Under the pieces are notes generated by a model. The model made no database searches, was not told the origin of the DNA, and saw only the letters and a list, made by a program, of their open reading frames with translations. The translations under genes were made by a program, and so were the position numbers. Positions 1 through 6,851 of a stretch of 9,210 nucleotides of DNA are shown piece after piece. The stretch spans positions 1 through 9,210 of the forward strand of contig DBNU01000089.1 of the NCBI GenBank assembly GCA_002299125.1, in the 5' to 3' direction. Source of the stretch: Proteobacteria bacterium UBA664 (GTDB lineage: Bacteria; Pseudomonadota; Gammaproteobacteria; UBA7966). Within the stretch, counting starts at the first letter, position 1; every line of letters starts with the position of its first letter.

Positions 1-633
1 GCTCACCACCTGCACCCCGGCCCTGGCTGCGCCGATGATGATGTCGGCTGCAGCCACCAGCGCGGCCACCTTGGCGGGCGAGCTGCCGTCGGCACCGGCC
101 ATCCGGGTGCCGAAGCGGGCGTTGTACTCGTTGGCGAGGTCCTGCCCGAGTTCGATACCACGATGGCTCACCAGGAACACCTCGGCACCGGCCTCGGCGG
201 CGAGCAGACCGGAACAGATGCCCACCGGCCCGGTGCCGCCAAAGATGTATACGCGTTGACCGTCAAGGCGTTCAGCCGAGTGATGCTGGAGCTGCCGCTC
301 GACCACGGCGACCAGCGCCGCCGCCGTCGTGATGGCCCCGCTCGGATCGGCGAACACCGAGACCTCGAAGGGCGGCACCATGGCGCGGCGTGCGGCGTCG
401 AGCATATCGAGCGCGAGCCCGAACTCACGCCCGCCGATGAAGATCCCCGTGCGCTTCACGCCCTTGGGACCACGGGAAAAGATGGTGTCCTGGGTGAGCG
501 ACTGGATGTCCTCCAGGCCCACTTCGCTGTAGGGGATGACGGCGTCGTAGTTGGCCTCGTAGGCCATGTTGATGTCGAAAGGGCTCACGTTCTTCGTGGG
601 CGTGAAGATGTGCAGCAGGTAAGGGTCGCGCAT
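1..633 (-). CDS. mtdB: NAD(P)-dependent methylene-tetrahydromethanopterin dehydrogenase, C-terminus off the left edge
   Basis: Oxidises methylene-H4MPT to methenyl-H4MPT with NAD or NADP in the cytoplasm, in the H4MPT-linked formaldehyde oxidation route. The 211 visible residues start MRDPYLLHIFTPTKNVSPFD and carry the family segments LTQDTIFSRGPKGVKRTGIFIGG (about residues 51-73) and VFADPSGAITTAAA, then a Rossmann dinucleotide-binding loop FGGTGPVG near residue 137. The N-terminal segments resemble MtdB as I recall it more than the NADP-only, dual-pterin MtdA. MtdB proteins are roughly 280-300 residues, so about 70-90 C-terminal residues lie outside the window. The ATG at 633 is preceded by GGAGA at 641-645 with 7 nt spacing, which supports this start. 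The gene lies 87 bp downstream of the RFAP synthase gene on the same strand and is probably cotranscribed with it. Family is secure; MtdB rather than MtdA is likely. Confidence 0.93.
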   Translation of the reverse strand, partial: MRDPYLLHIFTPTKNVSPFDINMAYEANYDAVIPYSEVGLEDIQSLTQDTIFSRGPKGVKRTGIFIGGREFGLALDMLDAARRAMVPPFEVSVFADPSGAITTAAALVAVVERQLQHHSAERLDGQRVYIFGGTGPVGICSGLLAAEAGAEVFLVSHRGIELGQDLANEYNARFGTRMAGADGSSPAKVAALVAAADIIIGAARAGVQVVS

Positions 634-640
634 GAATCGA

Positions 641-645
641 TCTCC
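641..645 (-). promoter_or_regulatory. Ribosome binding site of mtdB
   Basis: GGAGA on the minus strand, 7 nt before the ATG at 633. It fixes the mtdB start and suggests that translation initiates independently of the upstream gene. Confidence 0.6.
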
Positions 646-663
646 GGCTTGGGACCTGGACTG

Positions 664-707
664 GGTAAGGGCGGGTCGGCCCGGTTCACTGCGCCAACGG
701 GCTTACC
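664..707. other. Structured spacer between the RFAP synthase gene and mtdB
   Basis: The 87-bp gap contains an outer inverted repeat (GGTAAG at 664-669 with CTTACC at 702-707). Inside it is a short hairpin (CGGG at 672-675 with CCCG at 680-683). No T-run follows in the direction of transcription, so an intrinsic terminator is not supported. It may be an mRNA-processing or stabilising fold in a two-gene transcript, or chance in GC-rich DNA. Confidence 0.3.
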
Positions 708-720
708 ATCGATAGCGGCA

Positions 721-1773
721 TCAGACGTCCAACAGTGCTGCCCCGCGGGGGGCAGGCTGGGGCTCCGCGGGCTGGGCCGCCGTTGTTTCGATCTGCGCAC
801 CGGCGTTGCGGCCGCGGGCGATGGTGAAGGCGAGACCCTGCTCGGCTGCAAATTCAAGCACCAGTCGGTCAACGAGCACATCGGCAGACTCGGCGTCGGG
901 CAGGAAGGCAAAGCCGGTCGGCCCCCAGGAGCTCTGACCATGCCCGCGGGCACCGAGCGTCACCGCCCGCGCGAGGGCGGCCGCCACGCGCGGGCTCGTG
1001 TAATGACCGCGCTGTACGGCGGCGAAGTGTTCACCGAGCAGGCGTTGAATCGTTTCGATGCCGGCGGTGAAGGCATCAAAGCGCCGCTCGACCAGGCCCG
1101 GGAGTACCTGCATCAGCACGTGGCGGCACAAGGTGGCACTGCAGGCTGCCTGCATCGGCGGCAGATTACGGAAGGCGGCCAGTTCCTCCTGACCGGCGAG
1201 CCCGCGCTCCACCGTGTCGTGGACCAAGAGGATGCGCCAGTCCTCCGGAAAGCTGAGCCGCAACAACTGCGGCGGGGGGGCGTCATCCGGACCACGCCCA
1301 CCGTCGAGCAGGAATCCGCCCTCTTCGAAGGCCGCGATACCGATCCCGGAGCGTTGTCCGCGCTGGGTGGCGCGAGCGAGGGCCCGGGCAGCCGGTTCAC
1401 CGCAATGGAGCCGGGCGATCGCGGCCGCGACGGCCAGCGACAGTTGTGTCCCTGACCCCAACCCCGCATGCGGAGGAATGTGCTGGTGCACCGTGAGGCG
1501 TACGCGCGCCTCCAGACCGAGCGCACGGGCGGCCGCCTCGGCCGCTGCGGCGACTCGCCCCTGCTCGGCACCCGTGCTGACCTCGAGCCGATCATTCGGC
1601 TCGGCGCTGAGCGCGGTTACCGGTTCATCGATGGCAAGCCCGATGCCGCCGAAGCGCCGGCCCAGCCCCCCATGCAGGTCGAGAAACCCGAGATGCAGGC
1701 GCGCCGGGGCGGTGACGCGGACACATCGCGGAGACTCCCCGTCCGGGGCGGCGGCTATCGAAGAAAGCATCAT
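721..1773 (-). CDS. Beta-ribofuranosylaminobenzene 5'-phosphate (RFAP) synthase
   Basis: Condenses p-hydroxybenzoate or p-aminobenzoate with phosphoribosyl diphosphate, releasing CO2 in the aminobenzoate case. This is the first committed step of methanopterin-type cofactor synthesis. The 350-residue protein belongs to the GHMP kinase superfamily. It has the RFAP-synthase N-terminal motif APARLHLGFLDLHGGLGRRF (residues 22-41), the GHMP glycine loop PPHAGLGSGTQ (100-110), and the conserved C-terminal stretch GQSSWGPTGFAFL. I chose the first of two adjacent ATGs (1773 and 1770). An in-frame ATG at 1803 would add 10 residues and has only a G-rich stretch as a ribosome site. The gene lies upstream of mtdB and divergent from the fhc operon, so cofactor synthesis and cofactor-using enzymes are genetically linked. 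Family is secure; the exact start is not. Symbols in use for this enzyme vary, so none is given. Confidence 0.93.
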   Translation of the reverse strand: MMLSSIAAAPDGESPRCVRVTAPARLHLGFLDLHGGLGRRFGGIGLAIDEPVTALSAEPNDRLEVSTGAEQGRVAAAAEAAARALGLEARVRLTVHQHIPPHAGLGSGTQLSLAVAAAIARLHCGEPAARALARATQRGQRSGIGIAAFEEGGFLLDGGRGPDDAPPPQLLRLSFPEDWRILLVHDTVERGLAGQEELAAFRNLPPMQAACSATLCRHVLMQVLPGLVERRFDAFTAGIETIQRLLGEHFAAVQRGHYTSPRVAAALARAVTLGARGHGQSSWGPTGFAFLPDAESADVLVDRLVLEFAAEQGLAFTIARGRNAGAQIETTAAQPAEPQPAPRGAALLDV

Positions 1774-1937
1774 GGCGGGTGGAGTATACCGCGTGCGGGC
1801 CATCCGCCCTGCCCCACCCAGGCTGGTCTGACCGCACGGGTGATCGCCGCACGCCGGCAGCGCGCGTTCCGGCTGCGCTTGGGAGCGCCCTGTGCTAACG
1901 TCCTTCGTCCGTGCAGGGCAACGCGGGTCCGCCTCCC
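1774..1937. other. Divergent intergenic region between the RFAP synthase gene and fhcB
   Basis: This 164-bp GC-rich spacer must hold the promoters of both the minus-strand pair and the plus-strand fhc operon. Apart from TATACT on the minus strand I see no convincing -35/-10 pair. A TGTGCTAAC stretch at 1891-1899 is the best plus-strand -10-like sequence, but it lacks a properly spaced -35. No clear palindromic operator was found. Confidence 0.4.
1783..1788 (-). promoter_or_regulatory. Possible -10 element for the RFAP synthase-mtdB transcript
   Basis: The hexamer TATACT on the minus strand matches the sigma-70 -10 consensus at five of six positions. It stands out in a GC-rich spacer. No good -35 hexamer is seen 16-18 bp upstream. 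The element ends 9 bp before the ATG at 1773, so a transcript from it would have almost no leader. Weak, single-element evidence. Confidence 0.25.
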
Positions 1938-3218
1938 ATGATCGACAGCACTCACCAGCCTGTATCGCGCAATGCCGTCTGTCCCTTCTGCAGTCTCTTG
2001 TGCGACGACTTGCGCGTTGCAGTGGATGGGCAAGCCCTGACCCTCACCGGCCCCTCCTGTGGCCGGGCCCGCGCCGGCTTCGCCGACGGCTCGATCGAAG
2101 ACGTCCCGCTCGTGGCTGGCGTCCAGGCCTCGGCACAACAGGCCATCGAGCGGGCCGCTGCCCTGCTCGCAGGCAGCCGGCATCCGGTCTTCGGCGGCCT
2201 CGCCACCGACATCGACGGCATGCGCACCGTCATGATGCTCGCTGACCGCTGCGGGGGCTCGGTGGACCACATGGACGGCGATACCCTGGCGCGCAAGAAC
2301 GGTCTCCTCGCCACGCGCGGGGGCATCAGCACCACCCTCGCCGAAGTGGCCAATCGGGCCGATCTCATCGTGCTCTTCGGCGAGGATGCCCTGGGCGAGG
2401 GCTCGCGCTTCGTCGAACGCTGTGTCACGCCGGGGGATTCCCTGCACCCCGAGCGGCTCGCTGCGCGCGAACTCGTGGTGCTGGCACCGCAGAGCGCCAC
2501 CCGCGCCTTGAAGGGCATCAGCGTCCCCACCCGGCACCTACCGATGGCAATGAGCGGTGCGGCGGAGGTCGCCTCGGCGCTCCGTGCCCTGCTTGCGGGT
2601 CGCACCCTCGCGGCACGGGCCGTCGCCGGCATCCGTACCACCGATCTGGCCGAAGTCGCTGCCCGGCTCGCGGCCGCCCGCTACGCAGTCGTCGTCTGGG
2701 GCAAGGACCTCAGCAGCGCGCCTCACTCGGAGGTGGCCATGGAACTGCTGAACGAACTGCTGAAGGACCTCAACCGCAGCACGCGCGCAGCCGGTCTCGT
2801 GCTGGGAGGTGGCGACGGTGCCGCGAGTGCCAACGCCGTGTGCGCGTGGCAGGCCGGCTATGGCCTGCGCACCTCCTTCGCCTCCGGTGGCCCGGAGCAC
2901 GACCCGACCCGCTTCAGCGCGCGCCAGCTCATCGAGGACGGCACGGCCGATCTCCTCGTCTGGATCTCGGCGTACGCCACCCGGCAAACGCCACCGGCCG
3001 ACCTCGACTGCCCGACGATCGTGCTCGGGCGCAGTGGCATGCGCTTCGACGTGGTACCGGATATCTACATTCCGGTCGGCACGCCGGGCATCGACCATCC
3101 GGGGCGACTAATCCGCGCCGACAGTTCCGTCAGCCTGCCCCTGCCTGCCCTGCGTGAGAGCGGTCTGTCCAGTGTGCGGCAGGTGCTGGGACAGATCGCC
3201 GCGCTCGTCCTTCCCTGA
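1938..3218 (+). CDS. fhcB: Formyltransferase/hydrolase complex subunit B
   Basis: Subunit of the cytoplasmic Fhc complex that converts formyl-H4MPT to formate. It is homologous to the catalytic subunit FwdB/FmdB of archaeal formylmethanofuran dehydrogenase. The protein has 426 residues from the ATG. The N-terminus has a cysteine cluster, CPFCSLLC at C15, C18 and C22, followed by C41 in GPSCGRARAGF, like the 4Fe-4S ligand pattern of the archaeal enzyme. Aligning the stretch up to AEVANRADLIVLFG with archaeal FwdB from memory puts Thr or Leu (about residues 116-117) where the Mo/W-ligand cysteine should be. That fits the view that bacterial FhcB has no formate dehydrogenase activity. The start is uncertain: no good ribosome site precedes the ATG at 1938, and an in-frame GTG at 1911 would add 9 residues. 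First gene of the fhcBADC operon. Confidence 0.92.
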   Translation: MIDSTHQPVSRNAVCPFCSLLCDDLRVAVDGQALTLTGPSCGRARAGFADGSIEDVPLVAGVQASAQQAIERAAALLAGSRHPVFGGLATDIDGMRTVMMLADRCGGSVDHMDGDTLARKNGLLATRGGISTTLAEVANRADLIVLFGEDALGEGSRFVERCVTPGDSLHPERLAARELVVLAPQSATRALKGISVPTRHLPMAMSGAAEVASALRALLAGRTLAARAVAGIRTTDLAEVAARLAAARYAVVVWGKDLSSAPHSEVAMELLNELLKDLNRSTRAAGLVLGGGDGAASANAVCAWQAGYGLRTSFASGGPEHDPTRFSARQLIEDGTADLLVWISAYATRQTPPADLDCPTIVLGRSGMRFDVVPDIYIPVGTPGIDHPGRLIRADSSVSLPLPALRESGLSSVRQVLGQIAALVLP

Positions 3219-3240
3219 AGCCGCAAGGCCCATTCCAAAC

Positions 3241-4911
3241 GTGATCATCAAACTCGCCAACGCCAAGGTATACGACCCCGTCCATGGAGCGAGCGGCGAT
3301 GTGCGCGACCTCTACATCCGTGATGGTCGTCTCATTGCCACCCCCGGTCCCGACGAGCGGATCGATACGACCCACGACCTCAGCGGTTGCATCGTCATGG
3401 CCGGTGCCATCGACATCCACACCCACATCGGGGGTGGCAAGGTCAATCTGGGGCGCCTGCTGCTCGGCGAGGACCATCGCCATGACATGGCGGCGCGTAC
3501 CGCCCTGAAGCGCTCGGGCGGCGGTCTCGCCACACCGTCCACCTTCACCGCAGGCTACCGTTACGCGGAGATGGGTTACACCGCCTGTTTCGAGCCCGCC
3601 ATGATGCTGGCGAACGCGCGGCAGACCCATCTCGAAATGGCCGACACGCCCATGGTGGACAAGGGCGCGTACGTGCTGCTCGGCAACGACGACTTCCTGC
3701 TGCAGCTCATGGCCAAAGGGGCGGACCCGCGTGTCATTCGCGACTACGTGGCCTGGACCCTGCACTCGGCCCAGGCGCTCGCCGTCAAGGTGGTGAATCC
3801 GGGCGGCATCAACGCCTTCAAGTTCAATCAGCGCCGGCTCGATCTGGACGAGCCCAACGCGCATTACGGCGTGACCCCACGGCAGATCCTGCACACGCTT
3901 TCGCGAGCGCTGGTGGAACTCGGCGTTCCGCATCCGCTGCATGTGCACGGTTGCAATCTGGGGGTGCCCGGCAACATCGAGACCACCCTCGCCACCATCG
4001 CCGGTGCAGAAGGTCTGCCGATGCACCTCACGCACGTGCAGTTCCACTCCTACGGCACCGAGGGTGATCGCCGCTTCTCCTCGGGTGCCGCTCGCCTCGC
4101 GGAGGCGGTCAACGCCAACCCCAACATCTCGGTGGATGTCGGGCAGATCCTGTTCGGCCAGACGCTGACCATCTCCGGCGACACCATGCGTCAATACGCC
4201 GGCTGCGATCACGCCCACCCGAAGAAGTGGGCGCTGATGGACATCGAATGCGACGCGGGCTGTGGTGCCGTGCCCTTCCGCTATCGCGACAAGAGTTTCG
4301 TCAACGCCCTGCAGTGGGCGATCGGGCTCGAGATCTTCCTGCAGGTGGATGACCCCTGGCGCATCTTCCTCACCACCGACCACCCGAACGGGGCGCCCTT
4401 CACCAGCTACCCGCACCTGATCCGGCTCTTGATGGACCGCAACTACCGCAACGAGGCCCTCTCCCTCATCAACCCGGAGGCGGCGGCCTACAGCAACCTC
4501 GCCAGCATCGACCGTGAGTATTCGCTGGACGAGATTGCCATCATGACTCGTGCCGCACCGGCCAGGAGTCTCGGGCTGCACGACCGTGGACACCTCGGGC
4601 CCGGTGCCGCGGCCGACATCACGGTCTACCGCGAACAGGGCAACCCCGAGGCGATGTTCGGTCGGCCTGCCCTGGTGTTCAAGGACGGGCAGCTCATCGT
4701 TCGCGATGGCGAGATCGTCCAGGTGGTCCATGGCAGTACCCATGTCGTGCGGCCGGAGTTCGACCCCGGCATCGAACGCGACCTCTCCGACTGGTACCAG
4801 CGCTATGCGAGCTACGCGATGGAAAACATCCGGGTGACCGACGAGGAAATCGAGGACGAGGGACGCGGGGGGATCCACGTTCAGGCCTGCCGTGATGGGG
4901 AAGCCACATGA
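3241..4911 (+). CDS. fhcA: Formyltransferase/hydrolase complex subunit A (amidohydrolase)
   Basis: Hydrolytic subunit: it releases formate from the formylated furan-type carrier after transfer from formyl-H4MPT. The 556-residue protein has the amidohydrolase fold of archaeal FwdA/FmdA. Likely metal ligands are visible: H60 and H62 in DIHTHIGGGK, K183 in AVKVVNPGG (the lysine carboxylated in the family), H234/H236 in HPLHVHGCNLG, H262/H265 in MHLTHVQFHSYG, and D380 in TTDHPNG. The start is a GTG at 3241, 22 bp after the fhcB stop. It gives the usual family N-terminus (IIKLANAKVYDP). An upstream in-frame GTG at 3154 would overlap fhcB by 65 bp with unrelated sequence. The nearest purine tract, AAGG at 3225-3228, is rather far from the GTG, so translation may be coupled to fhcB. 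The stop overlaps the fhcD ATG as ATGA. Confidence 0.96.
   Translation: MIIKLANAKVYDPVHGASGDVRDLYIRDGRLIATPGPDERIDTTHDLSGCIVMAGAIDIHTHIGGGKVNLGRLLLGEDHRHDMAARTALKRSGGGLATPSTFTAGYRYAEMGYTACFEPAMMLANARQTHLEMADTPMVDKGAYVLLGNDDFLLQLMAKGADPRVIRDYVAWTLHSAQALAVKVVNPGGINAFKFNQRRLDLDEPNAHYGVTPRQILHTLSRALVELGVPHPLHVHGCNLGVPGNIETTLATIAGAEGLPMHLTHVQFHSYGTEGDRRFSSGAARLAEAVNANPNISVDVGQILFGQTLTISGDTMRQYAGCDHAHPKKWALMDIECDAGCGAVPFRYRDKSFVNALQWAIGLEIFLQVDDPWRIFLTTDHPNGAPFTSYPHLIRLLMDRNYRNEALSLINPEAAAYSNLASIDREYSLDEIAIMTRAAPARSLGLHDRGHLGPGAAADITVYREQGNPEAMFGRPALVFKDGQLIVRDGEIVQVVHGSTHVVRPEFDPGIERDLSDWYQRYASYAMENIRVTDEEIEDEGRGGIHVQACRDGEAT
4897..4903 (+). promoter_or_regulatory. Ribosome binding site of fhcD, inside the fhcA end
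   Basis: GGGGAAG lies 4 nt before the fhcD ATG at 4908 (6 nt from GGGG/A), within the last codons of fhcA. Together with the ATGA overlap it marks a translationally coupled junction. Confidence 0.5.
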
Positions 4912-5804
4912 AACGCAATGGCGTCCTGATCGAGGACACCTTCGCCGAGGCCTTCCCGATGCGGGCCGCGCGCCTCGTCATCACGGCCATCGACGAGACC
5001 TGGGCGATGCATGCGGCGCGGGCCCTGACCGGCTTCGCCACCTCGGTCATCGCCTGTGGTTGCGAGGCCGGGATCGAACGCACGCTCAGGCCCACGGAGA
5101 CACCCGACGGCCGTCCCGGGGTCGCCGTGCTGGTCTTTGCAATGTCGCTCAAGGCGCTGGCGGATCAGGTCCTGAAGCGCGTCGGCCAATGCGTCATGAC
5201 TACCCCGACCGCGGCCTGTTACTCGGGCCTGCAGGGTGCGGAGCGGGCCCCCATGGGCAAGAGCCTGCGCTTCTTCGGCGATGGCTGGCAGCTTTCGAAG
5301 AAGCTTGGCGGCGAACGCTTCTGGCGCGTCCCCGTGATGCACGGGGAGTTCATCTGTCAGGACTACGCCGGTGTCCAGAAGGCGGTGGGCGGCGGTAATT
5401 TCCTCGTGCTCGCGCGTACGCCGCGCGAAGGCCTGGATGCCTGTGAGCGCGCCATCAAGGCCATGTCCCGGGTACGCGACGTCATCATGCCTTTCCCGGG
5501 CGGCGTGGTCGGATCGGGTTCCAAGGTCGGCTCGAAATACAAGTTCCTGCCCGCCTCGACCAATCAACGTTTCTGTCCGACGCTCAAGGGCGCGGTCGCG
5601 AACGACCTGACCCCGGAGGTCGGCTCGGTGCTCGAGATCGTGATCGACGGCCTGACGCCAGAGGCGATCCGCGAGGCCACCCGGGTCGGCATCGACGCCT
5701 GCTGCCGGCTCGGTCCGCGCAAGGGGATCCTGGCCATCTCGGCGGGCAACTATGGCGGCAAGCTCGGCCCCTTCCACTTCCACCTTCGCGAGTTGATGCA
5801 ATGA
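4908..5804 (+). CDS. fhcD: Formylmethanofuran:tetrahydromethanopterin formyltransferase, Fhc subunit D
   Basis: Transfers the formyl group from formyl-H4MPT to the methanofuran-like carrier bound in the Fhc complex, for hydrolysis by FhcA. It is the bacterial counterpart of archaeal Ftr. The protein has 298 residues, a normal family length. It begins MKRNGVLIEDTFAEAFPMRA, a well-conserved Ftr N-terminus, and contains TTPTAACYSGL (about residues 100-110) and GVVGSGSKVGSKYKFLPAST (about 200-219). It ends FHFHLRELMQ as Ftr proteins usually do. The ATG overlaps the fhcA stop (ATGA), and its own stop overlaps the fhcC start in the same way. No truncation or odd residues noticed. Confidence 0.97.
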   Translation: MKRNGVLIEDTFAEAFPMRAARLVITAIDETWAMHAARALTGFATSVIACGCEAGIERTLRPTETPDGRPGVAVLVFAMSLKALADQVLKRVGQCVMTTPTAACYSGLQGAERAPMGKSLRFFGDGWQLSKKLGGERFWRVPVMHGEFICQDYAGVQKAVGGGNFLVLARTPREGLDACERAIKAMSRVRDVIMPFPGGVVGSGSKVGSKYKFLPASTNQRFCPTLKGAVANDLTPEVGSVLEIVIDGLTPEAIREATRVGIDACCRLGPRKGILAISAGNYGGKLGPFHFHLRELMQ

Positions 5805-6637
5805 GCGCTCTCACGCTGACGCTCAGTCAGCTTCCGTCGCATCCCCTGGACTGTTCCGGCCTGCTGCCCGCAAGCCTCTCCGGCCTGTCAGCGCGGGCCT
5901 TGAAAGGGCTCTTGCTCGGGGGCGGCCCGGAGCCGGTCAAGCTTGGCGAGTTCTTCGACATCGACGGCAAGTGCGACGGCAGCAGTCTGACGATCATCAA
6001 CCGCGGTGCTCGCCTGGACTATCTGGGTGCCGCGCTGACCGCGGGCGAGATCCACGTGCGCGGTGGGGCCGGCCGTTTTGCGGCGCGCGGCATGCGGGGA
6101 GGGCTGCTCAGCGTCCGTGGCGGGGCACTGGATTACCTGGCCAGCGGCATGCGCGGCGGTGTGGTCGAGGTCATCGGTAACGTGGGCGACTTCTGTGCCG
6201 CGGCCCTGCCCAATGAGCCCTTCGGACTCAACGGCGGACTGGTGGTGGTCAACGGCGATACGGGTGACCGTCTGGCAGACCGCCAGCGCCGCGGTGTGGT
6301 CTTCGTCTCTGGCTCGACCGGTGCGCTTGCAGGGTCACGCATGTTCGCGGGCACTGTTGTCGTCCTCGGGGACAGCGGCCCCGGTGCCGGCATCGCTCTG
6401 CGTCGCGGCACGTTGCTGCTGTGCGGCAAAACCGCTGAGTTGCCTGCTACTTTCGCTTCCAGCGGCGTGATTGAACTCCCCTTCATCGGTCTGCTGGCGC
6501 GGAAGCTCGCCCAGGCGCACAAGCGCTGTCGCCCGCTGCTGACCCTGGGGCCGCGCTTTGAACGCCTCTGCGGGGATCTCGGGCACGGCGGTGCAGGCGA
6601 GATCCTGCTGCCCGCCGCCACCGGCCGGGGGCGCTGA
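5801..6637 (+). CDS. fhcC: Formyltransferase/hydrolase complex subunit C
   Basis: Structural subunit of Fhc, homologous to FwdC/FmdC and to the C-terminal beta-helix domain of glutamate synthase large subunit. The 278-residue protein shows repeated glycine-rich turns: HVRGGAGRFAARGMRGG, SVRGGALDYLASGMRGG, EVIGNVGDF and VVNGDTGDRLADRQRRG (about residues 85-165). These are the GXXGXXXG repeats that build a right-handed beta-helix. The ATG overlaps the fhcD stop by 4 bp (ATGA). It is the last gene of the operon. In the fhcBADC order known from methylotrophs this completes the complex, and no ferredoxin-like subunits such as archaeal FwdF/G follow. Confidence 0.95.
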   Translation: MSALTLTLSQLPSHPLDCSGLLPASLSGLSARALKGLLLGGGPEPVKLGEFFDIDGKCDGSSLTIINRGARLDYLGAALTAGEIHVRGGAGRFAARGMRGGLLSVRGGALDYLASGMRGGVVEVIGNVGDFCAAALPNEPFGLNGGLVVVNGDTGDRLADRQRRGVVFVSGSTGALAGSRMFAGTVVVLGDSGPGAGIALRRGTLLLCGKTAELPATFASSGVIELPFIGLLARKLAQAHKRCRPLLTLGPRFERLCGDLGHGGAGEILLPAATGRGR

Positions 6638-6655
6638 GAGCACCGCATGCCCGTT

Positions 6656-6685
6656 CGTGAGGGAGTGCGGTTTCCGTGCCTCACG
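6656..6685 (+). terminator. Possible hairpin after fhcC
   Basis: Perfect 7-bp arms CGTGAGG (6656-6662) and CCTCACG (6679-6685) enclose a smaller CGG/CCG stem with a TTT loop. It begins 19 bp after the fhcC stop. No T-tract follows, so it is not a classical intrinsic terminator. It may act as a transcript end or 3' stabiliser. Confidence 0.35.
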
Positions 6686-6712
6686 CTCTGAGCTTGAATC
6701 TGGTGGCAGCCT

Positions 6713-6812
6713 GATTCCGGTCACCTCAGCCCGAAGCCAGAAACAGCCCGAAGCCAGAAACAGCCCGGAGCCAGAAACAGCCCGGAGCCAGAAGCAGTCC
6801 GGAGCCGGAATC
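6713..6812. repeat. 8-bp inverted repeat enclosing the 17-bp tandem array
   Basis: GATTCCGG at 6713-6720 and CCGGAATC at 6805-6812 are exact inverted copies at the two sides of the tandem array. The right arm overlaps the last repeat copy and runs into the 10-bp palindrome GAATCGATTC (6808-6817). Function unknown. Confidence 0.5.
6727..6811. repeat. Five tandem copies of a 17-bp repeat
   Basis: The unit CAGCCCGAAGCCAGAAA is repeated at 6727-6743, 6744-6760, 6761-6777, 6778-6794 and 6795-6811. Copies 1 and 2 are identical, copies 3 and 4 differ from them by one or two bases, and copy 5 is degraded, so the array decays to the right. A 17-bp period does not keep a reading frame, so it is not protein-coding. 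It lies between the convergent fhcC gene and the minus-strand exported-protein gene. It has no spacers, so it is not CRISPR. Confidence 0.85.
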
Positions 6813-6851
6813 GATTCTGCCGCCTTGAGTGAACCGCCAACGATCCAATGA

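Noticed and set aside
163..1455. A 430-codon open frame on the plus strand opposite mtdB and the RFAP synthase gene
   Set aside because: It is antisense to two securely identified genes. Its product is low-complexity, rich in Arg, Gly and His, with no recognisable domain, as expected of a high-GC shadow frame.
1770..3098. Two consecutive minus-strand open frames opposite fhcB
   Set aside because: Both lie entirely under fhcB or its leader, and their products are His/Arg/Gly-rich shadows without domain features.
3130..4878. A 582-codon open frame on the minus strand opposite fhcA
   Set aside because: It mirrors the codon structure of fhcA and its product resembles no family I know. Long antisense frames are common in GC-rich genes.
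4881..5801. A 306-codon open frame on the minus strand opposite fhcD
   Set aside because: Antisense shadow of the conserved fhcD gene, with no separate start signal or recognisable motif.
6727..6811. Tandem repeat as a CRISPR array
   Set aside because: The units are directly adjacent with no spacers, are only 17 bp long, and no cas gene is nearby.
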